Assembly: GCA_021838785.1 (NCBI GenBank)
Contig: JAKCCV010000025.1
Span: 1-42,456, forward strand
Length of the DNA: 42,456 nucleotides
Origin: Acidobacteriota bacterium
Lineage (GTDB): Bacteria; Acidobacteriota; Terriglobia; UBA7540
Direction of reading: 5' to 3'
Part shown: piece by piece, positions 25,936 through 34,232 of the stretch
Position numbering within the stretch: position 1 is the first letter of the stretch
Layout: each line of letters begins with the position of its first letter
The notes under the pieces: generated by a model
Told to the model about the DNA's origin: nothing
Database searches by the model: none
The model's input: only the letters and a program-made list of their open reading frames with translations
Position numbers and translations under genes: made by a program

Positions 25936-26442
25936 ATGAAGCGCCTTTCTATGTTGGTATGTCTGGCAGCAATTCTGGCGGCCATGCCTGTTAAAGCGGA
26001 ATTCCGGCAAATCAATCTCACGACGTTCGGTATGGATTGAGCGATTTGCGCCCACGCCGTGAGCGTGGCAGTCAAGAAAATTCCGGGGGTCGAAAGCGTG
26101 AATGTGAGCCTCAATGAGGGCTTGGTGAGCATCACGCTTGTTCCGGGAAATGCAGTGAGGTTGGACCAGATCCGGAAAGCCATCCTCAATGACGCCTTTA
26201 CGCCTAAGGACGCAAATGTCGTGGCTGTCGGCAGACTGGCAGCCGAGGGCGGGAAGTTACGGTTCGTGGTCGCGGGAACGAACGAAACATTTCCCGTGGC
26301 CTCGACTGAGCACCCATCCTGGCAGAGGTACATCGGGCGTGAGGCGACCGTGAAAGGATTGCTTGCCGCTCCGGTCAAGGGGACGGAAGGTGGTGCGCTT
26401 CAACTGACCAGCGTCTCGCCTGTCCCACAGACCAAGAATTAG
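25936..26442 (+). CDS. merP: MerP-like exported HMA protein, candidate selenoprotein (UGA = Sec35)
   Basis: 168 residues from ATG 25936 behind GGGGAGGAAC. Signal peptide 1-21 (cleavage near VKA-EF). The HMA domain reads INLTTFGMD-TGA-AICAHAVSVAVKKIPGVESVNV: TGA at 26038-26040 replaces the first Cys of the invariant metal-binding GMxCxxC, giving U-x-x-C. Everything else of the HMA fold is intact. The second half (from about residue 95) is an extra beta-rich domain (LRFVVAGTNETFPVAS) not found in MerP. A SECIS-like hairpin lies at 26052-26068. A plain stop would leave a 34-residue peptide. Expected role: periplasmic capture of a soft metal and transfer to the MerT-like permease encoded next. 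Confidence 0.85.
26052..26068 (+). promoter_or_regulatory. Candidate bacterial SECIS hairpin in merP(Sec)
   Basis: Six Watson-Crick pairs (CCACGC with GCGTGG) close loop CGUGA (26058-26062). The loop starts 17 bases after the UGA and has G in its second position, within the usual limits for bacterial SECIS elements. Confidence 0.65.
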
Positions 26443-26468
26443 CGGCCTAATCCGGGGAGCTTCTTACC

Positions 26469-26903
26469 ATGACAACACAAAGTGTGCGAAACCAGGCGCT
26501 GCAACGCCGTGAGAACCCGTTGTTGGCCTATCTTTCGCTGTTCACCTCTATGGGAACGCTTCTTTGCTGTGCGCTGCCTTCGCTCCTGGTGGTTTTCGGA
26601 TTGGGCGCAACCGTCGCGTCGTTCCTGACCGCCGTCCCGTGGCTGGTGACGCTGGCAAGGCACAAGGTTTGGGTATTCACCGTTTCTGGAGCACTGATCG
26701 CGAGCGACTTCTTTTACATTTATTGGCTGTCGCCCCGGCTCAAGGCCCACGGGGAATCGTGCTCAATCGCCAATGGTCCTACCGCCTGCGACACGGCAAC
26801 GCGCATCAGCCGCGTCGCCTTGTGGGTGGCGGCCGCAATCTATGGCGTCGGATTCTTCACGGCTTATCTCCTCCGTCCAATCCTCGTCCGATTCAACCCC
26901 TGA
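26469..26903 (+). CDS. merT: MerT-like membrane transporter with Cys-Cys
   Basis: 144 residues with four hydrophobic segments. TM1 carries the vicinal pair in LLCCALPSLLVVFGLGATVAS, the MerT hallmark that accepts Hg(II)-type ions. A second thiol pair (ESCSIANGPTACDTA) lies in the loop between later helices, as in longer MerT/MerC relatives. It follows merP(Sec) by 26 bases and is probably co-transcribed from 25014. It is the internal Cys control for the Sec-containing paralogue at 22296. Confidence 0.8.
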   Translation: MTTQSVRNQALQRRENPLLAYLSLFTSMGTLLCCALPSLLVVFGLGATVASFLTAVPWLVTLARHKVWVFTVSGALIASDFFYIYWLSPRLKAHGESCSIANGPTACDTATRISRVALWVAAAIYGVGFFTAYLLRPILVRFNP

Positions 26904-27605
26904 GCGCCGGACACCGCTGTTATCTGCCTCGCTGCCTTTTAAAGGCAACAAGTCAAGGAACCACGTCTGGTCAACCTTTCCAAGATTAATTTCCTGCGCG
27001 TGGGCTTTTATGAAATTAAGAATGTCCTTTTCATGGAAGCGGTGAATATCGTGCCCGTTGCCGTTATGCCGCCGCGTGGCTTGTACACTGTCGCGGAGCC
27101 AGCGCTTGGCAATCCACTTTTTGATTTTGTGGTGATCTTCCCCCAAGCATAATTCAAGGTCGCGGATCGTGTAGCCTTCGGTGACGCGCCTTGAATGGCC
27201 GAGGGCTTTAATTTTCATCACCACGGAAGTTTCGGTGCGTTTCAGGCGTTTCGCAATCGTGCCTGCCGTAACCTTGCCGAGTAGCTTGTCGAGCGTGTCT
27301 AGTTCTTGAGGCGTCCACGCGCGGCGGTTGGGGTGCATTGATAACCCGAGTCGTTGCGCCTGGCGTTTGACGTACCAGCGCGGGAAGCCGGTCTGCCACA
27401 TCAATTCCCTGATGACTCGCCCGCGCTGATGAAGCCCCCCGTGGTAGTGGGCGCGCATGTAGGCGTCGTGCTGAGGCAGCCAATTGTATTTTAGCTTCGC
27501 CCGCCGTCGCCGCTCGGCCCGGCATTTGAGGCAGTATTTGGCTTCAACCGGCGCGCGGTCTCGCCTGCCCTCTTCGATTGCGCCGCCGCAGTTAACGCAA
27601 GTCAT
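26763..27605 (-). CDS. Zinc-ribbon/HTH DNA-binding protein of the element
   Basis: 280 residues from ATG 27603-27605 with AGGAGG upstream. N-terminal CVNCG...CLKC zinc ribbon, then two HTH-like regions (WTPQELDTLDKLLGKVTAGTIAKRL and a MerR/excisionase-like YTIRDLELCLGEDHHKIKKWI). The last 45 or so codons run antisense through the merT gene and look unlike the rest. The native end may have been lost when the metal cluster was inserted. Part of a three-gene operon with the two genes upstream. Confidence 0.6.
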   Translation of the reverse strand: MTCVNCGGAIEEGRRDRAPVEAKYCLKCRAERRRRAKLKYNWLPQHDAYMRAHYHGGLHQRGRVIRELMWQTGFPRWYVKRQAQRLGLSMHPNRRAWTPQELDTLDKLLGKVTAGTIAKRLKRTETSVVMKIKALGHSRRVTEGYTIRDLELCLGEDHHKIKKWIAKRWLRDSVQATRRHNGNGHDIHRFHEKDILNFIKAHAQEINLGKVDQTWFLDLLPLKGSEADNSGVRRSGVESDEDWTEEISREESDAIDCGRHPQGDAADARCRVAGGRTIGD

Positions 27606-28482
27606 GGCCGTCCTCCTGCGTGGCGGAATTGAAACTCGCAAGTTGCGCGCGGAGCCAATTGACCGTTTCCTGAGCGTTCCGCCAGTCGCGCATCCGCTGG
27701 CAGTAACTCAGGCGCTCTTGCCGGATGTGTTCGGGCGTTCGCCATTCCTTGCTGCGATAGCGCTTCGATTGAAAAGCTGCGCCGTACTGCGGGCAGGCGG
27801 CGAGCGAGCATCTGCCGACGTACTCGTACAGGTGCCTTAGATATTCGGCTTCGGTTGGCCTCTCGCTGCGGCTCGTTGTGTGAAGCCCGCCATACTTGGT
27901 GACATCCAGGCCGGTGAGCGCGGAGAGCGATTCGTAGAGCTTGCGCGGCTGGCGAATGATAGCATCCGGGATGTAGCCGTGAATCAGGCCGTGGACTGCG
28001 GCAATCTTGCCGATCTTCCGGCGCATCGGCTTTTGAGCAATCCACGCCGCCCATTGCTCGCGCTCGTAATCGCTCGCCGCATCGCCGAATTCGAGGACGG
28101 GGTTATAGGGTCGGCAGACCCACAGTCTTCGCGCCTTCTGCTCGGCAATGGCGATCTTGCGCAGCAGGTCTGATTTCCGTCGCTCGTCGCGCGAAAGTTT
28201 CGGTGCTGTCTTTTTCGCTCGGTGCCGCGCCGCCCATGAGCGGAGTATTTTGAACGCGGCGGCGTGCCGCTGCATGTCCAGGCAATAGAGGACGTAGTGC
28301 CGAAGGTGGGCTCGGATTTCAAGATGCGAGTTCAAGCCGATTTCGCATTCGGCCAATCCCTCAATCAGTGCCGCGAGCGGCGCCCGCTCGACGGCAAAAG
28401 GCTTCCTGCCCTGTCGCGGAATTCCGACTACGGGTGCTTTCATGCCCGCAAGTTTTTGGAGCGCCGTGAGTGTGATGTCCAT
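27592..28482 (-). CDS. Uncharacterised element protein
   Basis: 296 residues from ATG 28480-28482, which overlaps the TAA of the gene upstream (TAATG). Helical, Arg/Lys-rich, with a Cys-containing segment near the C-terminus (EYVGRCSLAACPQYG). The end overlaps the next gene by 14 bases. I do not recognise a family. The operon setting on a conjugative element suggests a maintenance or transfer accessory protein. Confidence 0.55.
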   Translation of the reverse strand: MDITLTALQKLAGMKAPVVGIPRQGRKPFAVERAPLAALIEGLAECEIGLNSHLEIRAHLRHYVLYCLDMQRHAAAFKILRSWAARHRAKKTAPKLSRDERRKSDLLRKIAIAEQKARRLWVCRPYNPVLEFGDAASDYEREQWAAWIAQKPMRRKIGKIAAVHGLIHGYIPDAIIRQPRKLYESLSALTGLDVTKYGGLHTTSRSERPTEAEYLRHLYEYVGRCSLAACPQYGAAFQSKRYRSKEWRTPEHIRQERLSYCQRMRDWRNAQETVNWLRAQLASFNSATQEDGHDLR

Positions 28483-28910
28483 TAGCAGGCGCTCCTTTCC
28501 GGCGCGGGGTGCGCGATTTCGTAGCAAGAATCGCAAAGCTCGGAATCGGGAGCTGGTAGGTGCGGGCGATTCTCAAGCTCCGCCCCACAGCCATTGCATT
28601 TCGTCCGTGAGGCGCTCGCCACTAAATCGTCAAATTCCGGCTTGAAGGCGTAGAGCAACCGAAGCGCGTAACCCAAACCTTCCGCCTATTGCCACAGCGC
28701 GTGCGCCGCATCGGGAATCGTCTCGCGCACAGCCTTGCGATTCCATGTCTCGATTTGACCCTCGACGTGGCACAAAAGATTCTCGTAAAGGTAGCGGTTG
28801 AATGCGGGCCTCGAACTCTCAGTCCCGTCATTGCGGGACGTCCCGCCTGTGATGTCCGCATGGCCGCTCGTTGCTTCCTCTGTCTGCCTCGCTTTGATTT
28901 CCTCGGTCAC
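28482..28910 (-). CDS. Zinc-ribbon accessory protein, interrupted by in-frame TAG
   Basis: Full frame is 142 residues from GTG 28908-28910. It stops at TAG 28686-28688 after DAAHALWQ, then continues in frame as AEGLGYALRLLYAFKPEFDD and a zinc ribbon (CNGCG ... CDSC) to TAA at 28482, which overlaps the next start. The gap-free continuation into a sensible zinc finger and the coupled stop show the TAG is a single nonsense change; CAG (Gln) is the simplest ancestor. A TTG at 28674-28676 could start a 64-residue fragment. N-terminus (TEEIKARQTEEAT) resembles that of ArdC. Confidence 0.65.
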
Positions 28911-29252
28911 GGTTTGTTCTCCTTTTCTGCCCCGATTCTCGCGGGGCACCCGGAAGCGAGTGGGGCCTGCTCGTCAGGCCAAGGGCTGGTTTTTTGGAGG
29001 GGCTGGAAAATCGCAGGTTGATTTTTGGGAGGAGCCAAAACCCGGAGGGTCACGCGCCAGCGTGAAAGCAGAAGCCCGCCGAGCCGCCAGCGCGCAGGCA
29101 GCATTCCCATCTCGCCGTGCCCGCGAGAACAAGGGGCGCTAGAAAATGAGAGTGACTGGGGGAATCAAGGTAGAGGCCAAGCGAGGATGAGGCCGCGCAA
29201 AAACTGAGGTTTATGGTATGGTCTTAGAGGCAAGACAACAAAAGAAACATGG
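28911..29252 (-). promoter_or_regulatory. Leader region related to the ardC leader
   Basis: No gene. Contains a GC hairpin (28929-28947) next to AAAAGGAG and AACAAGGGGCGCTAGAAAA at 29128-29146, both shared with the ardC leader at 21499-21775. The DNA between them is diverged, so selection seems to hold these two elements. Confidence 0.55.
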
Positions 29253-32243
29253 TCACACTTCGTCTGCTGAGACCGATACAGCGAACGGCACGCCGATAGC
29301 CTCGAAGTGCTTCAGCCCGCATCGAACTTTGTCAGCCTCGCTTGTGCGCAACTTCAAAAAGTCGCGCGTTCCTTTCGTTTCGCGCACTAAGTAAAGCGCC
29401 TGCCCATCGTGTTTGAGGATTGCCCAGTCTGGATTGTAGTTTCCGACCGGCGTTTCGACCTCGAACCAGCCCGGCAGCTTCACAAACAGCTTGATGTCCT
29501 GTCGCTCGTCGAGCCTTTTGGCAAATTCACGTTCCACCTCCGAGTCATAGACGACGTATTCGTAAACTGATTTTTGGACCTGCAATGCTTTCAAATAATT
29601 AATCAGCTCTTCGTTCTTGAAAAGGAGCATTTCCCACTCGGCTTCTGGCCCTGGGCCAGGTATCCGCTCATATTTGATTCCGTCCACCAACAGGCGATGA
29701 AGCTCGTATTTTAGGATCGTCGCCACAGCGTCCATAAACCTCTGTGGATTGTTGAAGAATTCGTCCAGACGGCCACTTTCCTTGAGCACGCGGACAAGCG
29801 TTGACCGGGTTAGCTCGGTTTCGTTTTGCAGATATGCCAAAATGTCGGGCACCGGCCTGCTGCCGTATTCCACCTTTTCTTCCGCCGCGCTTTGGGCGGC
29901 GGCCACAACTCCACCTCTTTGAACGGAAACTTTTCCAGCCGCAATTCGGATAGTCGGCTTCTCAATTCTCTCCATTTGTTTGAGAGCCTGCACCGCGCGC
30001 CGGACTAAAACCTCCGTTTCAAATTCCACCCGGAAGGTCGTCTTGGGCCTGATACGATTCCACAGCGCCTGGAACTCGGGAGTCAATGTCACTTCCTTTT
30101 TCAGCCGGTTTACGCGCTCGTCGCGAGCCTTGCGAATGTGCTGTTCGATCTGGTACGACGCTAGTAAGTCCACAACAGCGGGCGCGATGTCCCTTTGGGC
30201 CTCCGGGAGTTCGAGCTTAAAATCGGCGCGCTTTGGGTCGAAGGCAGGCTGAATACGGCCATCGCTATCAATCATCTTCTGTTCGACCAGAGCGGCATGA
30301 ATCTCTTTGGCAGCTTCAGTCCCAATCGGCTGTTCTTTGCCGTCAACGACGCGAACAAGTTTTGCAAACGCCGTGATGGGAACCTTTCCGAAGGTCACGC
30401 CGCAGTCTTCTTCGTACTCCGTTTGCAGGCTGCGCGCAAAATCTTCGTAACTCTCGTTGGCCATCACGAAAAGTCTGTTGACAGACTCATCGAACACTCG
30501 CGCTCCATTTTGGTCCACAGGCAGGCGAAGGCCGCGCCCGATTTCCTGCCGTTTCTTAATGGCGCTCCGAGTTTCATTGAGAGTGCAAATCTGAAAAACA
30601 TTCGGGTTGTCCCAACCCTCGCGCAAGGCCGAATGGCTGAAGATAAACCGCAGAGGCTCCTCGATGGATAGCAGACGCTCTTTGTCCTTCATGATCAGGT
30701 CGTACACTTCGTCGTCAGCTTGGGTATCGCCGCTCGTGTCCTTGAGCACGCCCTTCCGATCCTGGGCAAAGTACCCATTGTGGAGTTTTTCAACTGGCTC
30801 CTTAAGCCAAGGAATCCCCTTGAATCGCTCGTCTTTCGCCCAATGCGTCAGTTCTTCCTCGAAAACTCTGGCAAATTTTCCTTTGACGGGCTTACCCTGG
30901 GCATCATAATCGCGGTAGTTGGCCACGCGGTCAATGAAGAAGAGCGTCAAAACCTTGACTCCTCTTTCTCCTGCGGCCACCTTAACCTGCAATTCCTTTT
31001 CAAGGTGTTTCTTAACCACCTCTTTGATCTGAACGCGCCAAACGTCTTCGCGCAATCCGCCGATCTCTTCTCCCAGGCGCAGGGTGCGGCCATTGCTGAA
31101 GCGGATGTATTCGTTGCCGGGTTCGGCGTTGATCTCTGTCACCTCGAATCCGGTTTTGTATTCGGCGCGCTCATTTGAGAGCACGAACAGGTCAGCCCCT
31201 TGCTTCACGGTAAATGACTTTTCCTTCGGCCCGCTCGTTCCTTGGGCCAGGATACGGAGCTTTGCCTTTATGCCGTTCTTGTAATCTATCTTTTCGACGC
31301 GCACAAGCGCGTCATTGGCAGCTCCTTCGGCTTTGGCGCTGCCGACCACAATCTGTTTAACGAGCCTGAGTTCGAATGCCCGGATGGGGTCGAGCCGATA
31401 AACCAGATTGTAGGGGTTGCGATGCGTGGCGGAGTAGCGAAGCGTGCAAAGCGGATTCAGCGCCTTGATTGCTTCCTGGGCCTTCTCCGTCGAATCCACG
31501 CTTTGCGGCTCGTCAATGACAACGATGGGCCGCGTCGCCTGCACAAACTCGATAGGCTGGCGGCCGGAGAGCCTGTCGCTCTCCTTGTAAATCACGTTGC
31601 TTTTCTGCTCTTCTTCTGTGCCCGTGAAATTCTTGCGAAAAGCGTCAATGTTAATCACGAGGATTTGCAGTGTATTGCTGGTGGCGAACTGGCGCAGCCG
31701 GTTGATTTTCCTGGCGTCGTAAACGAAGTGCTCGAAGGGAATGTTGTTGAATAGGGCGCGGAAATGTTCGGTCGTAATTTCGATATTTTTCAGCACGCCC
31801 TCGCGGATGGCGACGCTCGGGACGACGATGATGAACTTCTGAAAGCCGTAACGGCGGGAAAGCTCGAAAATGGTGCGCAGATAGACGTACGTCTTGCCCG
31901 TCCCGGTCTCCATTTCAACTGAAAAGTGCGGGCAGCGGCGAGGAACATTGGCGGGAACGTCGAATAGTTCCCACGCCTCAAGAGGAGCATTCGGGTCAGG
32001 AACTTCGATGTCGTTCCGCGCCTGAACCGCTCGGGTGTTGGCAAGCAGCTTTTCTTCGGCAATCAGCAGGCGGTTGCCCACGCCAAGCTCCGTGCGCTCC
32101 TGGCCGGTGAACAACCCTCCCAGGTCGCCCACATGGATGACCGCGTATTCCGGCGGTCCCTGCGGTTGGCCTTCCAGCAAGTCTGTGATGGCGGCCACGG
32201 CGTCAAGCTGAAATGGTTGGTTGGCGTCGAACTGGATTTTCAT
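29253..32243 (-). CDS. res: Type III restriction enzyme Res subunit
   Basis: 996 residues from ATG 32241-32243. Superfamily 2 helicase: Walker A in METGTGKTYVYLRT, motif II VVIDEPQSVDS, then the helicase C-terminal half (FSHSALREGWDNPNVFQI, IGRGLRLPVD). The C-terminus holds the nuclease: NPDW ... LVRETKG fits PD-ExK. Cuts unmethylated DNA with the Mod subunit encoded 13 bases upstream. Intact, unlike the transfer genes. Confidence 0.88.
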   Translation of the reverse strand: MKIQFDANQPFQLDAVAAITDLLEGQPQGPPEYAVIHVGDLGGLFTGQERTELGVGNRLLIAEEKLLANTRAVQARNDIEVPDPNAPLEAWELFDVPANVPRRCPHFSVEMETGTGKTYVYLRTIFELSRRYGFQKFIIVVPSVAIREGVLKNIEITTEHFRALFNNIPFEHFVYDARKINRLRQFATSNTLQILVINIDAFRKNFTGTEEEQKSNVIYKESDRLSGRQPIEFVQATRPIVVIDEPQSVDSTEKAQEAIKALNPLCTLRYSATHRNPYNLVYRLDPIRAFELRLVKQIVVGSAKAEGAANDALVRVEKIDYKNGIKAKLRILAQGTSGPKEKSFTVKQGADLFVLSNERAEYKTGFEVTEINAEPGNEYIRFSNGRTLRLGEEIGGLREDVWRVQIKEVVKKHLEKELQVKVAAGERGVKVLTLFFIDRVANYRDYDAQGKPVKGKFARVFEEELTHWAKDERFKGIPWLKEPVEKLHNGYFAQDRKGVLKDTSGDTQADDEVYDLIMKDKERLLSIEEPLRFIFSHSALREGWDNPNVFQICTLNETRSAIKKRQEIGRGLRLPVDQNGARVFDESVNRLFVMANESYEDFARSLQTEYEEDCGVTFGKVPITAFAKLVRVVDGKEQPIGTEAAKEIHAALVEQKMIDSDGRIQPAFDPKRADFKLELPEAQRDIAPAVVDLLASYQIEQHIRKARDERVNRLKKEVTLTPEFQALWNRIRPKTTFRVEFETEVLVRRAVQALKQMERIEKPTIRIAAGKVSVQRGGVVAAAQSAAEEKVEYGSRPVPDILAYLQNETELTRSTLVRVLKESGRLDEFFNNPQRFMDAVATILKYELHRLLVDGIKYERIPGPGPEAEWEMLLFKNEELINYLKALQVQKSVYEYVVYDSEVEREFAKRLDERQDIKLFVKLPGWFEVETPVGNYNPDWAILKHDGQALYLVRETKGTRDFLKLRTSEADKVRCGLKHFEAIGVPFAVSVSADEV

Positions 32244-32256
32244 GGATTCTGCGCGG

Positions 32257-34179
32257 TCACACGGTCTGGAACTTCGTGACGCCCTTGCTCTTGAAAATCT
32301 GCACGGCGTTGGCTTTAAGCTGGTCGTTGCCGGCAAAGCCTTCGTCGAGGCAGACGACGCGCTCCGGTTTCTCTTCGGCGATGGCGCGGATGGCTTCCAT
32401 GGTCAGCTCCCGGTCCAGGCAGATCAAAAGGGCATTGTCGGCCACACTGTAAACAGTCTTGCCGGCCAACTGGGTCTTCTTGATGGAGGCAGTGAGCGGG
32501 AAGCCGCTTTTCAGAAGGATCTCGTAGAGGATGTCCTCGGTCGTGCGGCCCTCGCGGATATGGTGGACATGCAATTCGAGTTGCTTTTCCAAGGCGGCGC
32601 CCTCGTGCGGAACTTCAGCGTTCCAAGGTTTGAAGCAGGATTCGGCCAATTTGTACACCCGGAAGCCGCGATCTCGCTTCGCTGCATCGGTCAGGGCGAG
32701 CTTCGCGGAGTCCTCATCATTGAGTTTCTTGATGACACGGCGGACGCGCTCCTTGGTGATCTCTGCAATGTTGCGCGGCCTCCCCAGGCGGTCACAGAAA
32801 CCTGCCGCAGCTTTTTGCTCTTTTTGGGTCGCGTCAAGCGACTCGGGTAGCTGAACCAAGATGAACTTTCGCCTCCCATGGTCTTGCGCGTTGCTTTGTA
32901 GCACTGCCTGAGCCGTTGTTCCGGATCCCGCAAAAAAGTCGAGGACGATTGCGGTCGAGTCGTTGAGCAATCCGACGCATCGACTGAGAAGCTCAACAGG
33001 CTTGGGAAAGTCGAAAACGTCCGGTTCTCCCATCAGCTCAAGCAAAGCCTTCCTTGCGGATTCGGTCGTGCCGCTCTGGTCCTCGGTCCACCAGGTGGCG
33101 GTGTTCTGGCCGGTCGTCTCGGAAAGATACCGCTTGATGCGGGGTACGCCGTCGCCGTCCTGGCCGAACCAAAGTCGGCCTTCCGCTTTCAGCCTCTCAT
33201 ACGTGGCATACGCGATACCCCAAGATCGACCGGGCGGAGGCGATACGGTTCGCCCGCTAGGCAGAGTAATTTCAAAGAATTGATCTTTTGTCGCTCGTCC
33301 TTTCATGCCTGTCATGTCAACCGATGCCCATGGCCCCCGCGGGTCGTTGTCGGGGTTCCTGAATGCCCTTTTTCGATCTTCGCTCAGGGGCACCACTCCG
33401 AACGATCCCCCCCTTGCAAGGTCGGCGGCAGACCTCGCATAAATCGTTACGTAATCGTGAGTGGGGTCAATATCCTGCCTTGCGTCTGGCGAAATCTTCT
33501 TTCGCCAAACGAGGGTAGCAACGAAGTTCTCTTCCCCGAAAACTTCGTCGCACAGGCGCCTCAGGCTCGTTAACTCGTTATCGTCAATGCTAACGAAGAT
33601 GACCCCATCGTCGCGGAGTAAGTTCCTTGCCAAATACAATCGCGGATACATCATGTTGAGCCACTTGGAATGAAACCGACCGTCCGCCTCAGTGTTCGTG
33701 CTGAATTTCTTGCCTTCGGCGTCCACTTGTCCGGTGTACTCAAGATAAGTCTGAAGCGATTCGGTGTAGTTGTCAGGGTAAATGAAATCGTTACCCGTGT
33801 TGTAGGGCGGGTCTATGTAAATCATCTTGACCTTGCCAAGATACGACTTCTGAAGGAGCTTCAAGACTTCCAAATTGTCGCCCTCGATAATCAGGTTTTC
33901 CGTGGAATCGAAGTTGACGCTTTCTTCCCGGCACGGAAGGAGCGTGCCAAGGCTCGGCGTCTGAATGGCTTTGAAGCAGTCCGCCTTGCCCGGCCAGTTC
34001 ATGCCGTAGCGTTCCTTGCCCACATCCACCGCTTCGCCCAGCGCGAGCTTCAACCGCTCAAAATCAATCTTTCCGCCCTCCGTCCGAACCTCCGGGAACA
34101 GGCGCAGCAGTTCCTCGCGCTTTTCGGCGCCGATATCCGCGGATTGCAAGTCAAGCTTCTCTGGTTCCGGTGTTTTCAT
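32257..34179 (-). CDS. mod: Type III DNA adenine methyltransferase (Mod)
   Basis: 640 residues from ATG 34177-34179 behind AAGGAACAGC. Catalytic motif DPPYNTGNDF comes before the SAM-binding DFFAGSGTTAQAV, the beta-class order of type III Mod proteins. The target-recognition region lies between them. It also carries a C-terminal extension. Sits between Res and the helicase in one operon. Confidence 0.88.
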   Translation of the reverse strand: MKTPEPEKLDLQSADIGAEKREELLRLFPEVRTEGGKIDFERLKLALGEAVDVGKERYGMNWPGKADCFKAIQTPSLGTLLPCREESVNFDSTENLIIEGDNLEVLKLLQKSYLGKVKMIYIDPPYNTGNDFIYPDNYTESLQTYLEYTGQVDAEGKKFSTNTEADGRFHSKWLNMMYPRLYLARNLLRDDGVIFVSIDDNELTSLRRLCDEVFGEENFVATLVWRKKISPDARQDIDPTHDYVTIYARSAADLARGGSFGVVPLSEDRKRAFRNPDNDPRGPWASVDMTGMKGRATKDQFFEITLPSGRTVSPPPGRSWGIAYATYERLKAEGRLWFGQDGDGVPRIKRYLSETTGQNTATWWTEDQSGTTESARKALLELMGEPDVFDFPKPVELLSRCVGLLNDSTAIVLDFFAGSGTTAQAVLQSNAQDHGRRKFILVQLPESLDATQKEQKAAAGFCDRLGRPRNIAEITKERVRRVIKKLNDEDSAKLALTDAAKRDRGFRVYKLAESCFKPWNAEVPHEGAALEKQLELHVHHIREGRTTEDILYEILLKSGFPLTASIKKTQLAGKTVYSVADNALLICLDRELTMEAIRAIAEEKPERVVCLDEGFAGNDQLKANAVQIFKSKGVTKFQTV

Positions 34180-34232
34180 ATGCTGTTCCTTAGTTCCGCC
34201 AATCCCTCCTCTCCACCATCCTGGCGTGGAGT

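Noticed and set aside
805-28688. Global reassignment of TAG to Gln
   Set aside because: TAG ends several clearly complete genes (trbG 4870, anti-sigma 10597, S41 13691, Cys-rich peptide 23677, merP 26440), so it acts as a stop in this genome.
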